A stretch of DNA of 64,000 bases from Phialocephala subalpina (lineage: Eukaryota; Ascomycota; Leotiomycetes; Helotiales; Mollisiaceae), in NCBI GenBank assembly GCA_900073065.1, contig FJOG01000035.1, forward strand, positions 490,317-554,316, in the 5' to 3' direction. This document shows positions 1-12,208 of the stretch, in pieces (positions within the stretch are counted from its first letter, which is position 1; each line of letters begins with the position of its first letter). Position numbers and translations under genes: made by a program. The notes beneath the pieces were generated by a model that worked only from the letters and a program-made list of their open reading frames with translations, did no database searches and had not been told where the DNA came from.

Positions 1-857
1 TACCTTACCCAATCATTGCTTCTCATCTGTTGGCATCCTTTTGAAGGGATCCGACGGTATCCAGCCTCACACAACACAGGTATTTGCAGAGTTGCAACAT
101 CTGCAGGGCTCGTGCTATTGGACAGGGATGCGCAGCCAGCTTGCTTGGAGTTTGTGTCGACATCGGCGTTTCGGAATAGGCTCCAGTTGTGCTGCTCACC
201 ATAAATGCCATCAATAACCAAAGTGAAGTTATAAAATATTCAGCACTCAGTGGCCGCCTTCTCTCCCTTGTTTGAGTGACGACAAAAGTTTCCCCCTTGG
301 TGGCTTCTCTTCAAAATGATCTTCTCCTTAGTGAGGCAAGAACCGACCGGGGTCGCGTTAAGCGAGTGCTAGCGTTGATTTCAGAGCGGGCGTGGACTAT
401 AATAAAGACAGCGGATGGCCCCAAGAGAAGCAGCGACCGACGACGCGTGCAACCCGGCACCGAGTAAGACCACACGGCCACACCCAGTCAGTAATCAACC
501 ACCACAAAATACGACCAATCACAACGGGACCCATATCCACCCATTCAAGCGCATCGCGATATTCTTCGCAGCCTCGACTCCAAGGCTACGACCATAAAAA
601 GGATTTCACCATCTACGGTAACGAAACAATTACACCACCTTTTGGTCACCACCATACCGAACCTCAATACTAACTCTCACCTTCATTCAAGGCGCGCCTT
701 CGATCTGGGAAGTATTTACACCACTCCTTCCAACGTAAAAGCGTATTCGCAACCGCGACCCGGCATTATTTATGGCGTTGACCACCTTCCACCGCAATCC
801 TTCTTCCAGGTAGTATTGAGTTGAGTTGAGTGGATTTACGCCTGGAGGAATTGAAAG
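1..857. other. Region upstream of MOT1, no gene seen
   Basis: No reading frame here has convincing protein character and no RNA gene was recognised. The last few hundred bases presumably hold the MOT1 promoter and 5' leader, but no defined element was identified. Confidence 0.4.
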
Positions 858-3800
858 ATGGCATCCAGGTAAGCAAGCATCCCGATCTGACGCATGAATC
901 CAAGACGCGCATTGAAGCGGGTATATGGGGGGCAAAATTGCTAACCTTTTTTTTACAGACTTGACCGCCTCGTCACGTGAGTATTATTTCCTTCTGTCTC
1001 CTATTGGAAGCGAGGTGATGGACGTTCTGGAAGCGAATATCGTCCGGTATTGCGATTGCGAACGATTCCTTGTTACGCCGGAAGTCGACTCTGAGTGGCC
1101 ACATCCCGTTTCTTCGAAGCAAACGTCGTCTGTTCTTAGAAAGGCATGCTGCTTCTTCTACCCATCAACAGTTCGTCCCACATCATGAAGCTCGACGAAC
1201 AGCCATGCTCTGTTGACCTTCTTGTCAGAACAAAGTTCGCCCCATACCGAAGACTCCGTGAAGAGAAATGCTCTCTTAGTATGGTGCTTGGGAATGAGTT
1301 CGTCTCGGATGTATAGTTCGCTCTGACTCCTTGCCGACTCTTCTTCAGCATCGGGATCGTCTCTGCTCGGGACATACGCATTACTGGCTGCCCTTTGTTG
1401 AAAGCAAACGTCGTCTCCTGGTGGACGTTCCGTCGAAAAGAGTAATGGTCTGTTCATGGACCTTCGCACCAACTACTTGCTGTCTTTAATTAAGACAGCA
1501 TCGTTATTGTGTGGTACTCCCTCGTCCGATGTCGATACTGGCCTTCCCGCTGATGTTTCTGGGCTGGCTTGTTTTGGGTATCTCTGGACTGGCTTTCCTG
1601 CGCTACTACTCTCGGCGATTGGACAAGCAAAGTTGCAAAGCCTCCTCGTCCAATCTCACTCTTTCCTAATCTATTGCACTTGGGTGTTGCAAAGCACCAT
1701 ATACTCGACGACAATTACTGACATTCTTCGCGCATAGGCTACTCGAGACGGGAAGCACACAGCTGATTCGGAACACAGCAGCACAACAATTAGCTGATGT
1801 TCAGAAGGCTCATCCAGAAGAGCTCTTCAATCTTCTTACTCGAGTAGTACCATATCTCCGACACAAAACATGGGATACTCGGATAGCCGCTGCGAAGGCA
1901 TTAGGTGGCATCGTCGATAATGCAGAGCGGTACGACCCAAATGGCGACGATACGAAGAACGAGCCGAAGAAGGAAGAAAATGGATTCCATATCAAGAAGG
2001 AAGAACCAGTCGATGAGACCCCTCTTGCTGATGGTCAGCTGAGTCTGGAGACCTTGGACGTCGTCTCTATCCTCAAGTATGGAAAGGAACTGCTCCGAGG
2101 TGGCGGTAAAGACATTGACTATGTTCTCGCCACCATGGACCCGGCACAACGCCTGGCCCATCAGAAGAAGACTCTTGCAGGTCGACTCGGCCTGTTAGGA
2201 GAATATTTCGAGGAAGACATGGAAATCGACTACCCTCCACCAAAACACAACGGACTACCAACACCTCAGATCCCAACCTCCAATGGTCACAACGGCACCA
2301 AAACTCCAGTCACTCCCGCTGAGGAAGTTGGCCTGAGTGCACGACAACTAAATCAGCTGAAGCGTAAGCGAAAGCGAGAAGCACAGCATGCAGGAAGCAA
2401 GAACAAATTAATTGACCTGTCTATTCGACGATCAAGTACGATGGGAAGTAGCCTAGGTGAAGACTCGACAATGTCGGACATCGTTGATGACAACCCTAAT
2501 GGCGTCAAGGACTACTTTTCTCTGGAGCGAACAGAGGAAGTCGATGAGGATACAAAGGTTGTCTCGGAATTCAAGGGTCCAGTCATGCCCATCAAGTCAG
2601 AGCTACAGACCGATGAGGAGGAACAAGGAGTCGAATGGCCCTACGAGCGACTTTGCGAATTCCTCATGGTTGATCTCTTCGATCCTCAGTGGGAGACTCG
2701 ACATGGGGCTGCAATGGGTCTCAGAGAAATCATTCGAGTACATGGTGCAGGAGCAGGTCGAGTACGAAATAAGTCTCGTGCCGAGAACGACTTACTCAAC
2801 AGACGATGGCTTGATGATCTTGCCTGTCGATTGTGTTGCGTTTTTATGCTCGACAGATTTGGAGACTATGTTTCTGATACTGTTGTTGCGCCAATTCGAG
2901 AGACTGTCGGACAAACTCTGGGCGCTCTTCTTATACACCTTCCCGCCACAACTGTCTACGCAGTACACCATATCCTGTACCGCATGGTCATGCAGGATGA
3001 TCTCAAGCTCGACAAGCCAGGATGGGCAATTTGCCATGGTGGTATGATTGGATTGAGATATCTCGTCGCTGTACGGAATGATCTTCTTCTCAAAGATAGT
3101 GACCTCATTGATGGGGTCATTCGAGCTGTCATGAAGGGACTGGGAGATTGGGATGATGATGTTCGCTCGGTATCTGCTGCGACACTTATTCCAATTGCCA
3201 AGGAGTTCGTCAATCTGCGCCCAGAAGCATTGGACGGTCTCATCAATATTGTCTGGGAGTGCTTGTCAAATCTCGGAGACGATCTCAGCGCTAGTACTGG
3301 CCAGATCATGGACTTGCTTGCCAAGCTTTGCAGCTTCCCCGAAGTCCTCGAGGCTATGAAGAAGAATGCAGCAAGAGATTCGGAACAATCCTTCGCTCTG
3401 CTCGTCCCGAGATTATATCCCTTCTTACGACACACCATCACATCAGTACGATCTGCCGTTCTTCGAGCACTGTTGACGTTTGTCAACATCGAGGGCGACG
3501 GCACTCGAGATTGGCTAAACGGCAAGATCTTACGACTGATCTACCAAAACATCCTTGTCGAGCGAAATCAAGACACCCTCAACCTTTCCCTCCAAGTATG
3601 GGCATCCTTGGTGAAATACCTAGCCAAAGATCCCGAGGACCTCGCCGAGCAATTCTCTGTTCACGTCGACCCTCTCATGCAACTTACACTTCATCCTATT
3701 GGTGTGTCACGTCACCCCTTACCAATGAACGCAACTCTCTTCCAAAAGCCATCTGGCAGCACATACTCAATGCCTAGTAATTATGTCCCTACCACTACCA

Positions 3801-6800
3801 ACCGACAAATCTCTCCAACCACAGAACCTCCTGCGAAGAAGCAGCGTCGGAAATCCACAAAGATTGTCGAGCCTGTTCCTACTAGCTCCTCTCATGATGT
3901 GGATGGCCACATGATGCAGGGAGATGTCGACTTGGTCGGGATGGATATTCTCATCAGATCGAGGATATCAGCAGCAAAGGCCATGGGTCTGATCATGTCT
4001 CTTGTGCCTTCTGCTACACTCGAGGCATATGACGCAAGCATAGTCCCCGGCTTGTCCTCAGCCTTCTCATCTACGCAGCTCACGGCATCCTTGATCATTG
4101 ACGAGTATTCCAAGAACTGCACTTCGAAGGAACAGCCCGCCAGATTCGTCGACCCTCTCCTCAAGATTATCGAGACAGATCGTCCCTTCCATTATCGAGA
4201 TCTCGTCAGCTACACGCAACTTGTTCGCGCTCAGTGTTCACAACTTCTCAATACTTTCCGGGATATTGGCAAGGTCTCTCAAGGCCGTCTGCCTGTTCTT
4301 GCAGTAGTCGTCCAAGGAGAACCTGAATCCGGTCCTGATGCCTTTTCAATCGCCACCTCGGACAAGGTTGTCAACGACGACTTTGAGAGACTCAAGAAGG
4401 CGATGCCAGCTGCTCAACGATTGATTGCAACACAAGCTTTGACAGAAGCTCGTGATCAAGCTGTCGAGACCATCACTATCGCCAAAGCCATCAAGGAGAC
4501 ACGCGACATCCGTATCAAGGCAGCTGCCGCAAGCGCTTTGGTTGCTATGAAGGTATCGCCAAAGAAGCCTACTCATATCATCAAGGGCATGATGGACAGT
4601 GTCAAGAAGGAGGAGAACACGGAGCTTCAGCAAAGATCTGCTGCTTCCATTGCAAGACTTGTTGAGCTGTTCGCCGAGGGAGGTCGTGCTGGACCAGCAG
4701 CAAAGGTCGTCTCGAATCTAGCGAAATTCAGCTGCATCGATACATCGGAGACACCGGAGTTTGCACCAAATGTCGTCTTCACTAGCAATATTCTGTCGCT
4801 TCGAAAGGAAGAGGACCGCAGAGATCATCCAGATGCTGCGAAGTTTGCTAAGGAAGCAAAGGAAGCTAGGATTGTGCGACGTGGTGCCAAGGAGGCTTTG
4901 GAGCAGCTGTCAGCTATCTTTGGTCCCCAGTTACTCGAGAAGGTCCCGACGCTTAAGAGTATCATGGAGGATGCGCTCACTTATGCGTTCTCCGGGACTC
5001 TACCAGCAGATACCAAGGATCCTGAGCAGGAAGCTGGTCAATCAGCTATCGATGCCATGTCGGTCCTTCGCGCTTTGACACCAACACTGAGCAAGGAGTT
5101 GTATCCATTCGTGATTCATCTTCTACCATTGGTCATCAAGGCTTTGCATTCAGAGTTGTCTGTCTTCAGATACATGGCTGCCAAATGTCTTGCCACTGTT
5201 TGCAGTGTCATCACGATTGAGGGCATGACTATGCTCGTGGAGAAGGTGTTGCCTTCCATCAGCAATCCCATCGACCTTAACTTCCGACAAGGAGCAATTG
5301 AGTCGGTCTACCATCTCATCCATGTCATGGGCGACAACATCTTGCCATATGTCATCTTCCTCATTGTGCCTGTTTTGGGTAGAATGAGTGACTCGGACAA
5401 TGATGTACGACTGATCGCCACCACGACCTTCGCAACCTTGGTCAAGCTTGTGCCATTAGAAGCTGGTATACCAGATCCTCCTGGATTGTCAGAAGAGTTG
5501 CTGAAGGGACGTGATCGTGAACGACAATTCATCGGTCAACTCCTCGACCCTCACAAAATTGAGCCCTTTATAATCCCTGTTGCCATCAAGGCAGAACTCC
5601 GATCATATCAGCAAGAGGGTGTCAATTGGTTGAACTTCCTGAACAAGTACCATCTTCATGGCATTCTTTGCGACGATATGGGTCTCGGCAAGACTTTGCA
5701 GACGCTCTGCATTGTTGCTAGTGACCACCACAACCGTGCTGAGGAGTATGCCAAGACCGGTTCTCCAGATGTTCGCAGATTGCCCTCACTCATCGTCTGT
5801 CCTCCTACCTTGTCTGGTCATTGGCAACAAGAGATCACTACTTACGCACCATTCCTGACTTGCACTGCCTATGTTGGTCCTCCTGCAGATCGAGCTCGAC
5901 TTAAAGATCAATTGACCAAGACGGATATTGTCATCACTTCGTACGATATCTGTAGGAATGATGCTGATATGCTCACGGCTATGAACTGGAACTACCTCGT
6001 CCTCGATGAGGGTCATTTGATCAAGAATCCTCGAGCCAAGGTCACCATGGCAGTGAAGCGTCTCCTCAGCAATCACCGTCTCATCCTCTCCGGAACCCCA
6101 ATTCAAAACAACGTCTTGGAACTCTGGTCGCTCTTCGACTTCCTCATGCCCGGCTTCCTCGGTACCGAAAAAGTCTTCCTCGACCGCTTCGCCAAACCCA
6201 TCGCCGCCAGTCGATTCAGCAAATCATCTTCCAAGGAGCAAGAAGCTGGTGCTTTAGCTATTGAAGCTTTGCACAAGCAAGTTCTTCCCTTCCTCCTCCG
6301 TCGTCTCAAGGAAGAAGTCCTTGACGATCTACCTCCCAAGATCCTCCAAAATTACTACTGCGATCTTAGCGACCTTCAAAAGAAGCTCTTCGAAGACTTC
6401 ACCAAGAAGGAAGGTAAGACTATCGCTGAGAAAGCATCGCTTGGAGACAAAGAAGCCAAGCAACACATCTTCCAAGCTTTGCAATATATGCGAAAACTCT
6501 GCAATTCCCCCGCATTAGTCATGAAAGAAGGCCACAAGCAATACGAGGAAACTCAGCGCCTGCTTGCGAAACAAGGAACGAGTCTTCGTGACCCGGTTCA
6601 CGCGCCAAAACTCACTGCCTTGCGAGATCTCCTCGTCGATTGTGGAATCGGAACCGAGCCTACATCCGAAAACGAAATCACAACCGAAACCTCCTACGTC
6701 TCACCTCATCGAGCTTTGATCTTTTGCCAAATGAAAGAGATGCTCGACATGGTTCAGAACGATGTCTTAAAAAAGATGCTGCCCTCCGTACAATTCCTTC

Positions 6801-7460
6801 GCATGGACGGCTCAGTCGATGCTTCTAAACGTCAAGATATCGTCAACAAATTCAACTCGGACCCAAGTTACGATGTTCTGTTATTGACGACAAGCGTTGG
6901 AGGTTTGGGACTGAATCTGACGGGAGCAGATACGGTGATTTTCGTGGAGCATGATTGGAATCCGCAGAAGGATTTGCAGGCTATGGATCGGGCTCATCGC
7001 ATTGGGCAGAAGAAGGTGGTTAATGTTTATAGGTTGATTACTAGGGGGACGTTGGAGGAGAAGATTATGTCGTATGTTTTTCCTTTCCTTTCTTCCCTCT
7101 GATCCTCCCGTTATTTACTTTCAATTTATTTTCATTTATACTAACTCATACCTCTCTAGGCTCCAACGCTTCAAAATCGACGTAGCCTCAACAGTAGTCA
7201 ACCAACAAAACGCTGGCCTCGGCACAATGGAAACAGACCAAATCCTGGACCTCTTCAACCTGGGCGAAACTGCAGAAGGCCTCCCTAACCCGACACAAAA
7301 TGGAAATGATGAGGGCAGAGAAGAAGATATGGTTGATGCGACGGGAGAGGTGAGGGAGAAGGGGAAGAAGGGGTGGTTGGATGATCTTGGGGAGCTGTGG
7401 GATGATAAGCAGTATGAGGAGGAATTTGATTTGGATGGGTTTTTGAAGACTATGAAATAG
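858..7460 (+). CDS. MOT1: TATA-binding-protein-associated ATPase MOT1 (BTAF1 family)
   Basis: Swi2/Snf2-class ATPase that strips TBP from DNA in the nucleus. I join four exons: 858-868, 959-976, 1738-7071 and 7160-7460, giving about 1887 residues, near the usual size of fungal MOT1. The spliced N-terminus starts MASRLDRLVTLLETGS, the expected family start, which is why the two tiny first exons are included. The first roughly 1170 residues are HEAT-repeat-like with an acidic, Lys-rich insertion. The C-terminal helicase shows the ATP-binding motif DDMGLGKT (near 5678), the DEGH box (near 6005), SGTPIQNN, and RAHRIGQ in the last helicase motif. The last exon carries the conserved LQRFKIDVASTVVNQQN block and the LDLF motif. 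Donors are GTAAGC, GTGAGT and GTATGT. The frame is intact over 5.3 kb. Identification is very secure; only the micro-exon boundaries need RNA support. Confidence 0.96.
977..1737 (+). other. Unusually long intron 2 of MOT1 with short direct repeats
   Basis: This 761-nt interval lies between the donor GTGAGT and the acceptor CATAG and must be removed to join the MOT1 N-terminus. It is more than ten times the other introns in the window. An exact 14-base direct repeat (AGCAAACGTCGTCT) lies at 1118-1131 and 1404-1417, and several degenerate copies of an 'AGTTCGYC'-like string lie between them, suggesting a decayed tandem duplication or small insertion. Confidence 0.6.
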
Positions 7461-8539
7461 GCGAGAGAGAAGGGAGGTTGATGGATGGGGGGTTTAGACC
7501 GGGGGAGGAGGGGAGGAGGGGAGAAGAGTTTGAGCATAGTAAGCGATGGGGTGGTTGGGCATGGGTATGGCGTTTCTGGCTGGTTTGGGGCGGGCTTCTC
7601 GTTCTTTGACTAGGGAAACACTATAGTATTGTATATTGTACTATTAGAAACAGGAGAAGATCGAGGGCGAGAGACTTGGAGATGAGAACAGAGAATGATT
7701 GATACTGCATTTAGCGAGCGGAGTGGTAGCAATGAATGCACGTTGATTTTTGGTAGCCGGATTCTTGGGGTGGAAGTCTGTGACTCGCAGAGCACTTTCA
7801 ATCCTCAAATTCTAGATGGCAGGCTGGGACATTTGTGAGGCCTGTTGAAAAATGGGGGTGAGCCGCAAGTGCGTGCCTCACGATAGTACTTTTGCGTTTC
7901 AAATCTTGTTTCCCGGACTTGGACATTGAGATTCTAGTACATTCCATCAGGAGATCAACCTTATTCTTGATGATGAATCCGATGATGAAGGCAGCGCAAC
8001 TTCTAATGGCCGCTCACGTCATTGTTGATTCTCGGAGTTTTCATTTCTTCATCCCTACTACCTGCTGTGCCTAATGCGCTGAGTATCTCGGAGGCGGAAG
8101 TGCGTTCCAATTACTTTTGTTTTCATATCCAGATTCTCGATCCCAAGCTTGACTATTTGAATCCCTTATCTCTGCTCTTCCTTCCTCGTTTATACAACCT
8201 CACCACATTCCTCGAGCAGACGAGCAGCACCGGCCCTGAAGCTGATCGCCCGTGCTCACTTGATTGCTTTCTGCAGTAGACGGGAGCCAGCGAGGACTAC
8301 TCGAAGTTGCAATTGGGGTGGTCTTGATGTTGTTGGACGAACTGTACAAGATGAGTGGCGGAATGGTACTGTGGGATGACCCTCCTATTGTCGTGTTGCT
8401 ATTGCCCTCGTTGATGTAGATTGTATGTTTTGAGCAAAGAATTTCGTTGTGCGATACCCCTCCTGTCACTGCGTACTTCCTGGCTTGCATTGCAAGAGCT
8501 GATCTCGTGGCTAGGCTGAGGCACTTGCAATGCTGGTGT
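7461..8539. other. Intergenic, no gene seen
   Basis: Sequence downstream of MOT1, starting with a G-rich stretch around 7480-7530. Small open frames on both strands lack recognisable protein features. No repeat or RNA gene was recognised. Confidence 0.4.
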
Positions 8540-9130
8540 TCATCTAGTGGAAGCCGATGGGTGGGGAGGATGTCTGTTTTTCGACCTATCAGATACGGAC
8601 CTTGCATTTTTGGCTCGAACTTGGGACAATGCAAGTCTTGCGAAACCGGATCGCGGCTTGTGCTGAAAGGTCTTATATCTTGCGAACTGATCTTGAGACT
8701 TGTCTGCCTGCTTTTGATCGTTTCCGGATGAGTTTGAATTACGAGAAATGCTCTGCGCTGTCTCCACCATGTTCCGCCGCCCTCCTCCCCTGCGTCCTGC
8801 TGAAGTCAGATTCTCATCAAAGACCAGCATGACCACCCGAGAACCGTTTTGTCACAAGTCCAAGTTCCCTTCATGGCAGAACAGGAGTCGCGGAAAAGAG
8901 AAAGGTATCGTGATGTTGCAAACAAGCACTGGGGTATATCTTCGAATGAGCTTAAGTTCAGGAATGGTGACAGGATGGTTGGTCTTCCATAGGAATGGAG
9001 TATTGTAGGTGAGCATTGCTGCGAAGAGTCACGAATCCTTTTCAAGTTGTTCTGGGGTAGGAATGTATGCGCGGATTGTTGCGATGAGGCGTACTTCTTC
9101 TTTAAGTTCTTCTGGAGTCATGGGACGCAT
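8540..9130 (-). pseudogene. 197-codon reading frame broken by two in-frame TGA codons
   Basis: Read from the ATG at 9130, one frame runs 197 codons to 8540, interrupted only by TGA at 9029-9031 and TGA at 8852-8854. The first segment (MRPMTPEELKEEVRLIATIR and on) and the middle segment (TIPELKLIRRYTPVLVCN) look protein-coding, with mixed charge and hydrophobic runs. The last segment is Ser/Arg/Lys rich. I do not recognise the family. Both stops could be former CGA Arg codons. Two alternatives remain: one or both TGAs lie in short unrecognised introns (GTGACT or GTGACA could act as donors), or only the first 33 codons are translated. It is divergent from the gene at 9470 and lies 339 bases from it. 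Confidence 0.4.
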
Positions 9131-9469
9131 TTTGAAGGTGAGGAGTAATTGGAAAGATGATGGGAATCTGCTTGCTGGCTGTCACTCAATTCGTCCGTTC
9201 CAATTCTCTGTTTAACAGATGCACATTGTACTTAAATTACCCTGTTTAATTTGCATTCAGAGCAGAATTTGTTGACTCAAGAGTTTGCTTCTACCCAGCG
9301 TCAGAGTCGGGTTCAAATTATTGTTCGTGATTCACATTTTCGCAAGCATGATTCAGAAAACTGCCAGCGATGTTTGTCTTTATATTTCAGGCGCTTTCAC
9401 GCTCTTCCGCCATTCAAACACGTTCTCAACCACCAACATCTCAATCACGTGCAAGACACAAGCATCAAG
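9131..9469. other. Intergenic between divergent frames
   Basis: Presumed upstream region of the plus-strand gene at 9470. No motif was identified. Confidence 0.35.
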
Positions 9470-10050
9470 ATGTGCATCACTTACGCCTGGTACTGTACCT
9501 GCTCTCCCCATTCTACCTGCTCTTCCCTTGCTAACCCACAGACAGGCAATACAGCTGCGGCTGCCTAGCCCCTAAACCACCCCCCTCATCCAAAAAGGCC
9601 ATCCACCGCTGCACATCCTGGCACTACAACCATACCTGCACCCCAACACCTCTCTACTCCTACCTCTCAATCCCTTGTTCTCCAGATTGCGATGGCCTTT
9701 CTGATGAAGGCTATGCCAGAGAAGAGGATGAGTCACATCTCTTCTACGGGAAGCTTGATGGTATGACGAGTGCGGAAGATAGGTATTTTGGGAGGTCGAG
9801 AAGTCCGGAGGGGTGTAGGGAGGGGAGACCGCCTATGAGGAAACTGAGAGGGGGGAGGGTGTTCTTGCCCATCCATGCGGATTTTGGTGTTGTGAGGGAG
9901 GGGGTGGGTGAAAGGGATGGGGAGAAGAAAGAAGGGCGGGTTAAGGTGGCCGTTGAAGGGGATCAAGAGGATCCGGCGTTCCAGTCTGGGTCGAAGGTTT
10001 GGTCTAGGAGGAAGAAACGAGTGACGATTGGCGGTGGGGGTTGCGTTTGA
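9470..10050 (+). CDS. Small Cys-rich protein, plus-strand relative of the CGH cluster (copy A)
   Basis: Two exons, 9470-9489 and 9546-10050, give about 174 residues. Exon 1 encodes only MCITYA plus part of a Trp codon. Exon 2 opens with QYSCGC, then Cys residues in the pattern C-x18-C-x8-C-x12-C-x3-C, followed by a Gly/Arg/Glu-rich tail that ends GGGGCV. The Y-S-C-G start after a short first exon resembles the five minus-strand genes that follow, but the His of CGH is Cys here and the tail differs, so it may be a distant relative only. The cysteines suggest metal binding or disulphides (inference). No signal peptide is evident. The product is unknown. Confidence 0.6.
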
Positions 10051-10496
10051 TATAGCACGATGTAATCGATGGTTTGATATTCAACTTTCAAGGTCTAGAA
10101 GCAAGGATAGTACTGGCTTTAGGAGAGCGATATGAGTGAGGTGTTTGGCAAGTGCAACTCTGCTGAATCCGCTTTAGTCAACCCCGCACAACGTTTGTGA
10201 AGGCAAACGCCCTTCTACTACTGTCTTCCCTCGTTGCATTTGGGAAGGAGGTAGGAGTCGTCAGGACACAAGATAGTAAGTGTCCGTTCAAGAAGCAGCA
10301 TCCTAGGTTCAAGTAGAGTTGAAGCACCAGCGCCCCTTTCCTGACACCGAGTATCAAATTTCACAAGATATCTTCCAAACTCAGCAGACTGCACAATAGA
10401 CAATGTCCCAATGGTTCTGGCAGAACGTTTGATGTATTCATGCATTTGCTACCGGTCCATACATGCGTATATCTCCTTTCCTTACGGGATCCATGA
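10051..10496. other. Intergenic, no gene seen
   Basis: Spacer between the convergent genes at 9470 (+) and 10497 (-). No recognisable feature. Confidence 0.35.
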
Positions 10497-11212
10497 TCAA
10501 TTCATGTCTAGAACCCATTCTTCACCATCCTCTAAGCCACTAGCCTCTACATCCTTCTCATCGTCGACATTATCCCACTCATCCTCTTCTCTAGCTCCCT
10601 TAACGACTTCATGAACCCAAGCCGGGATTCTTATCGGTGTAGCGATGCTGGGTGATGATTTGAAGGCTCGGCTTTGTTCCGGACTAGGCTTCAATCCCTT
10701 AGGACAACCAACCGCTTCTTGCTCTTTTTTCAATTGTTCGTGTCGGACCTGGACATTGGCAGTAATCTCATGGTGGTAAATCTAGGTTTCGTTGCGGCGG
10801 TGAAGTTCCTGTAGTTGAATGTTTCGCTCTTTTTGACTTCAATAGGTTGGAGAACGCATGTCAGATCCCCATAACCACCCCGCACCCGAAATACTCTAGG
10901 ATTTGTGGCCATGTTGTTGCAATATCGTTGGCGTGGTGGAGCGCCGTTGCAGGTCATGTGGGCGATGCGCTGGGAACCGTGGCCGCAGGCGAAGACTTAG
11001 GAGTTGAGTTAGTGAGCAGGATCTTGAAGAAAACGGGGGGAGTGAAGGGATAGAAATTCAGATGGTAAAGGGAACGTACTCGTGATTGTTGGAATGCATT
11101 TTGCGCTTTGTGGAACAGTGTTTTCTTTGTTGTCTTCATTCTTCAGGGGATCATGCGAGGGCATTCGGGAGAGACATCCTTCATCCAATGCGCTGCTTCT
11201 ATGGTGTTCCAT
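10497..11212 (-). pseudogene. CGH-cluster gene copy B, frameshifted with an in-frame stop
   Basis: Exon 1 (11212-11080) starts at an ATG and ends with the SAKC motif found in the paralogues. A phase-1 intron (donor GTACGT, acceptor ending CTAAG before 10995) precedes FACGHGS, then H-x2-TC and C-x2-M. The first exon 2 frame stops at about 10730. A second frame carries continuous coding character (ERNIQLQELHRRNET, then IYHHEITANVQVRHEQL) on either side of a TAG at 10782-10784, and ends with the family-type acidic tail EEDEWDNV...GEEWVLDMN at 10497. Joining them needs a frame change near 10835-10860 plus readthrough of the TAG. I therefore call it a damaged copy; two base errors in the assembly are the alternative. 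Confidence 0.6.
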
Positions 11213-11846
11213 GTTGCCTTGAATACAGAGTAGTTTGAGTGAAGATTTTGCTGGCGATATTGGCGCTTCTGTGTCGGGTTTACTTGTCGCGACGAAGTGG
11301 GGGTAGGCGAAAGGGTCGTGTACCAAGTTGAAGAGCTTTTTGCGGATGCGGTGCTAAATGAACGCTGCTCCTTTACTGTGTATTGTTTTGTTTCCTCCTG
11401 TGAGTCCTATCTCTGGACGGTCCGAAAACCGCTGACTTTTTGACAATGAGATTGTTCCAAAGCCTTTCAGGGTTTTAAATGCGCGTCTGGTCCGTACACT
11501 AAATTGTACCTCCAATACCTCAGCATTACAACAGGACTAGCTTTATTGTTTTAATAAAAAGCATGATATATAACTCTTTCTATCACATTTTAGATGAAGT
11601 AATGACTCTTAACCCATAGGTAGGCAGTTGACCTCCATAAATTTGAAGTGTTTGGGCTGCATTTTGGTGCACAGGCATGCATATCACGAAGTTGACAGTA
11701 ACACGTAGATAACAAGTTCCAGAGTATTTGAAAAGGAAGGCATGTTTTGTACCAATCGCTCAAAATCTTCTCGTTGTGTTGAAAATTCTGGACGTCCCAT
11801 CCCTCCACCCGACCATAATTGAAAGCCCTTCATCCAAAACTCAGCC
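11213..11846. other. Intergenic, no gene seen
   Basis: Moderately AT-rich spacer between cluster copies B and C. No recognisable feature. Confidence 0.35.
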
Positions 11847-12208
11847 TTAATCCTTCGGACTCATGCCTCCGATGTACTTCTCCAAATCCTCCCACTGCTT
11901 TTCGTCCTCCGTATCAACGAGCTTCCAGAATGCATGTACCATACCGGTACTGCACTGGTAGCATGGCCCATGGTATTGATAAATCTCTTGGTAGGTGCAA
12001 AGGTTGCCACATTCGACATTACCACTTGCGCCCTCCTTGACCATGCAGCTGGCGAGTTTGTGCTTGATATACGGCAAGTCGATGCGGTGACCGCAGGTAT
12101 ACCCTATTAGAGATCCCAATTAGTAAGCAAAACGTTTGAATGAAGGTAAAGCATACCGATGGATTTGTAGTGGCATTTTGTGCTTTGCGGCGGGGTATCA
12201 ATCTCCAT
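11847..12208 (-). CDS. Small Cys-rich CGH-motif protein, copy C
   Basis: Exons 12208-12157 and 12103-11847 encode about 102 residues, the shortest family member. Exon 1 reads MEIDTPPQSTKCHYKSI. The phase-1 intron is followed by GYTCGHRIDLPYIKH, then five further cysteines including a CxxC in GPCYQC. The protein ends with one acidic-Trp segment (EKQWEDLEKYIGG) and lacks the long tail of the other copies. Eight Cys plus two His (CGH and KHK) could hold one or two zinc ions; this is inference from spacing. The frame is intact and both splice sites are canonical. Function is unknown. Confidence 0.75.

Noticed and set aside
1158..1472. Minus-strand 104-codon frame inside MOT1 intron 2
   Set aside because: It coincides with the short repeats; repeat structure keeps the frame open and no family is recognisable.
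8200..8634. 144-codon minus-strand frame with several Cys, considered as another CGH-cluster member
   Set aside because: No Y-x-C-G-H motif, no matching intron and no acidic-Trp tail.
8852..9031. TGA codons read as selenocysteine or recoded
   Set aside because: Filamentous ascomycetes use the standard code, generally lack selenoproteins, and no Cys-type active site surrounds the codons.
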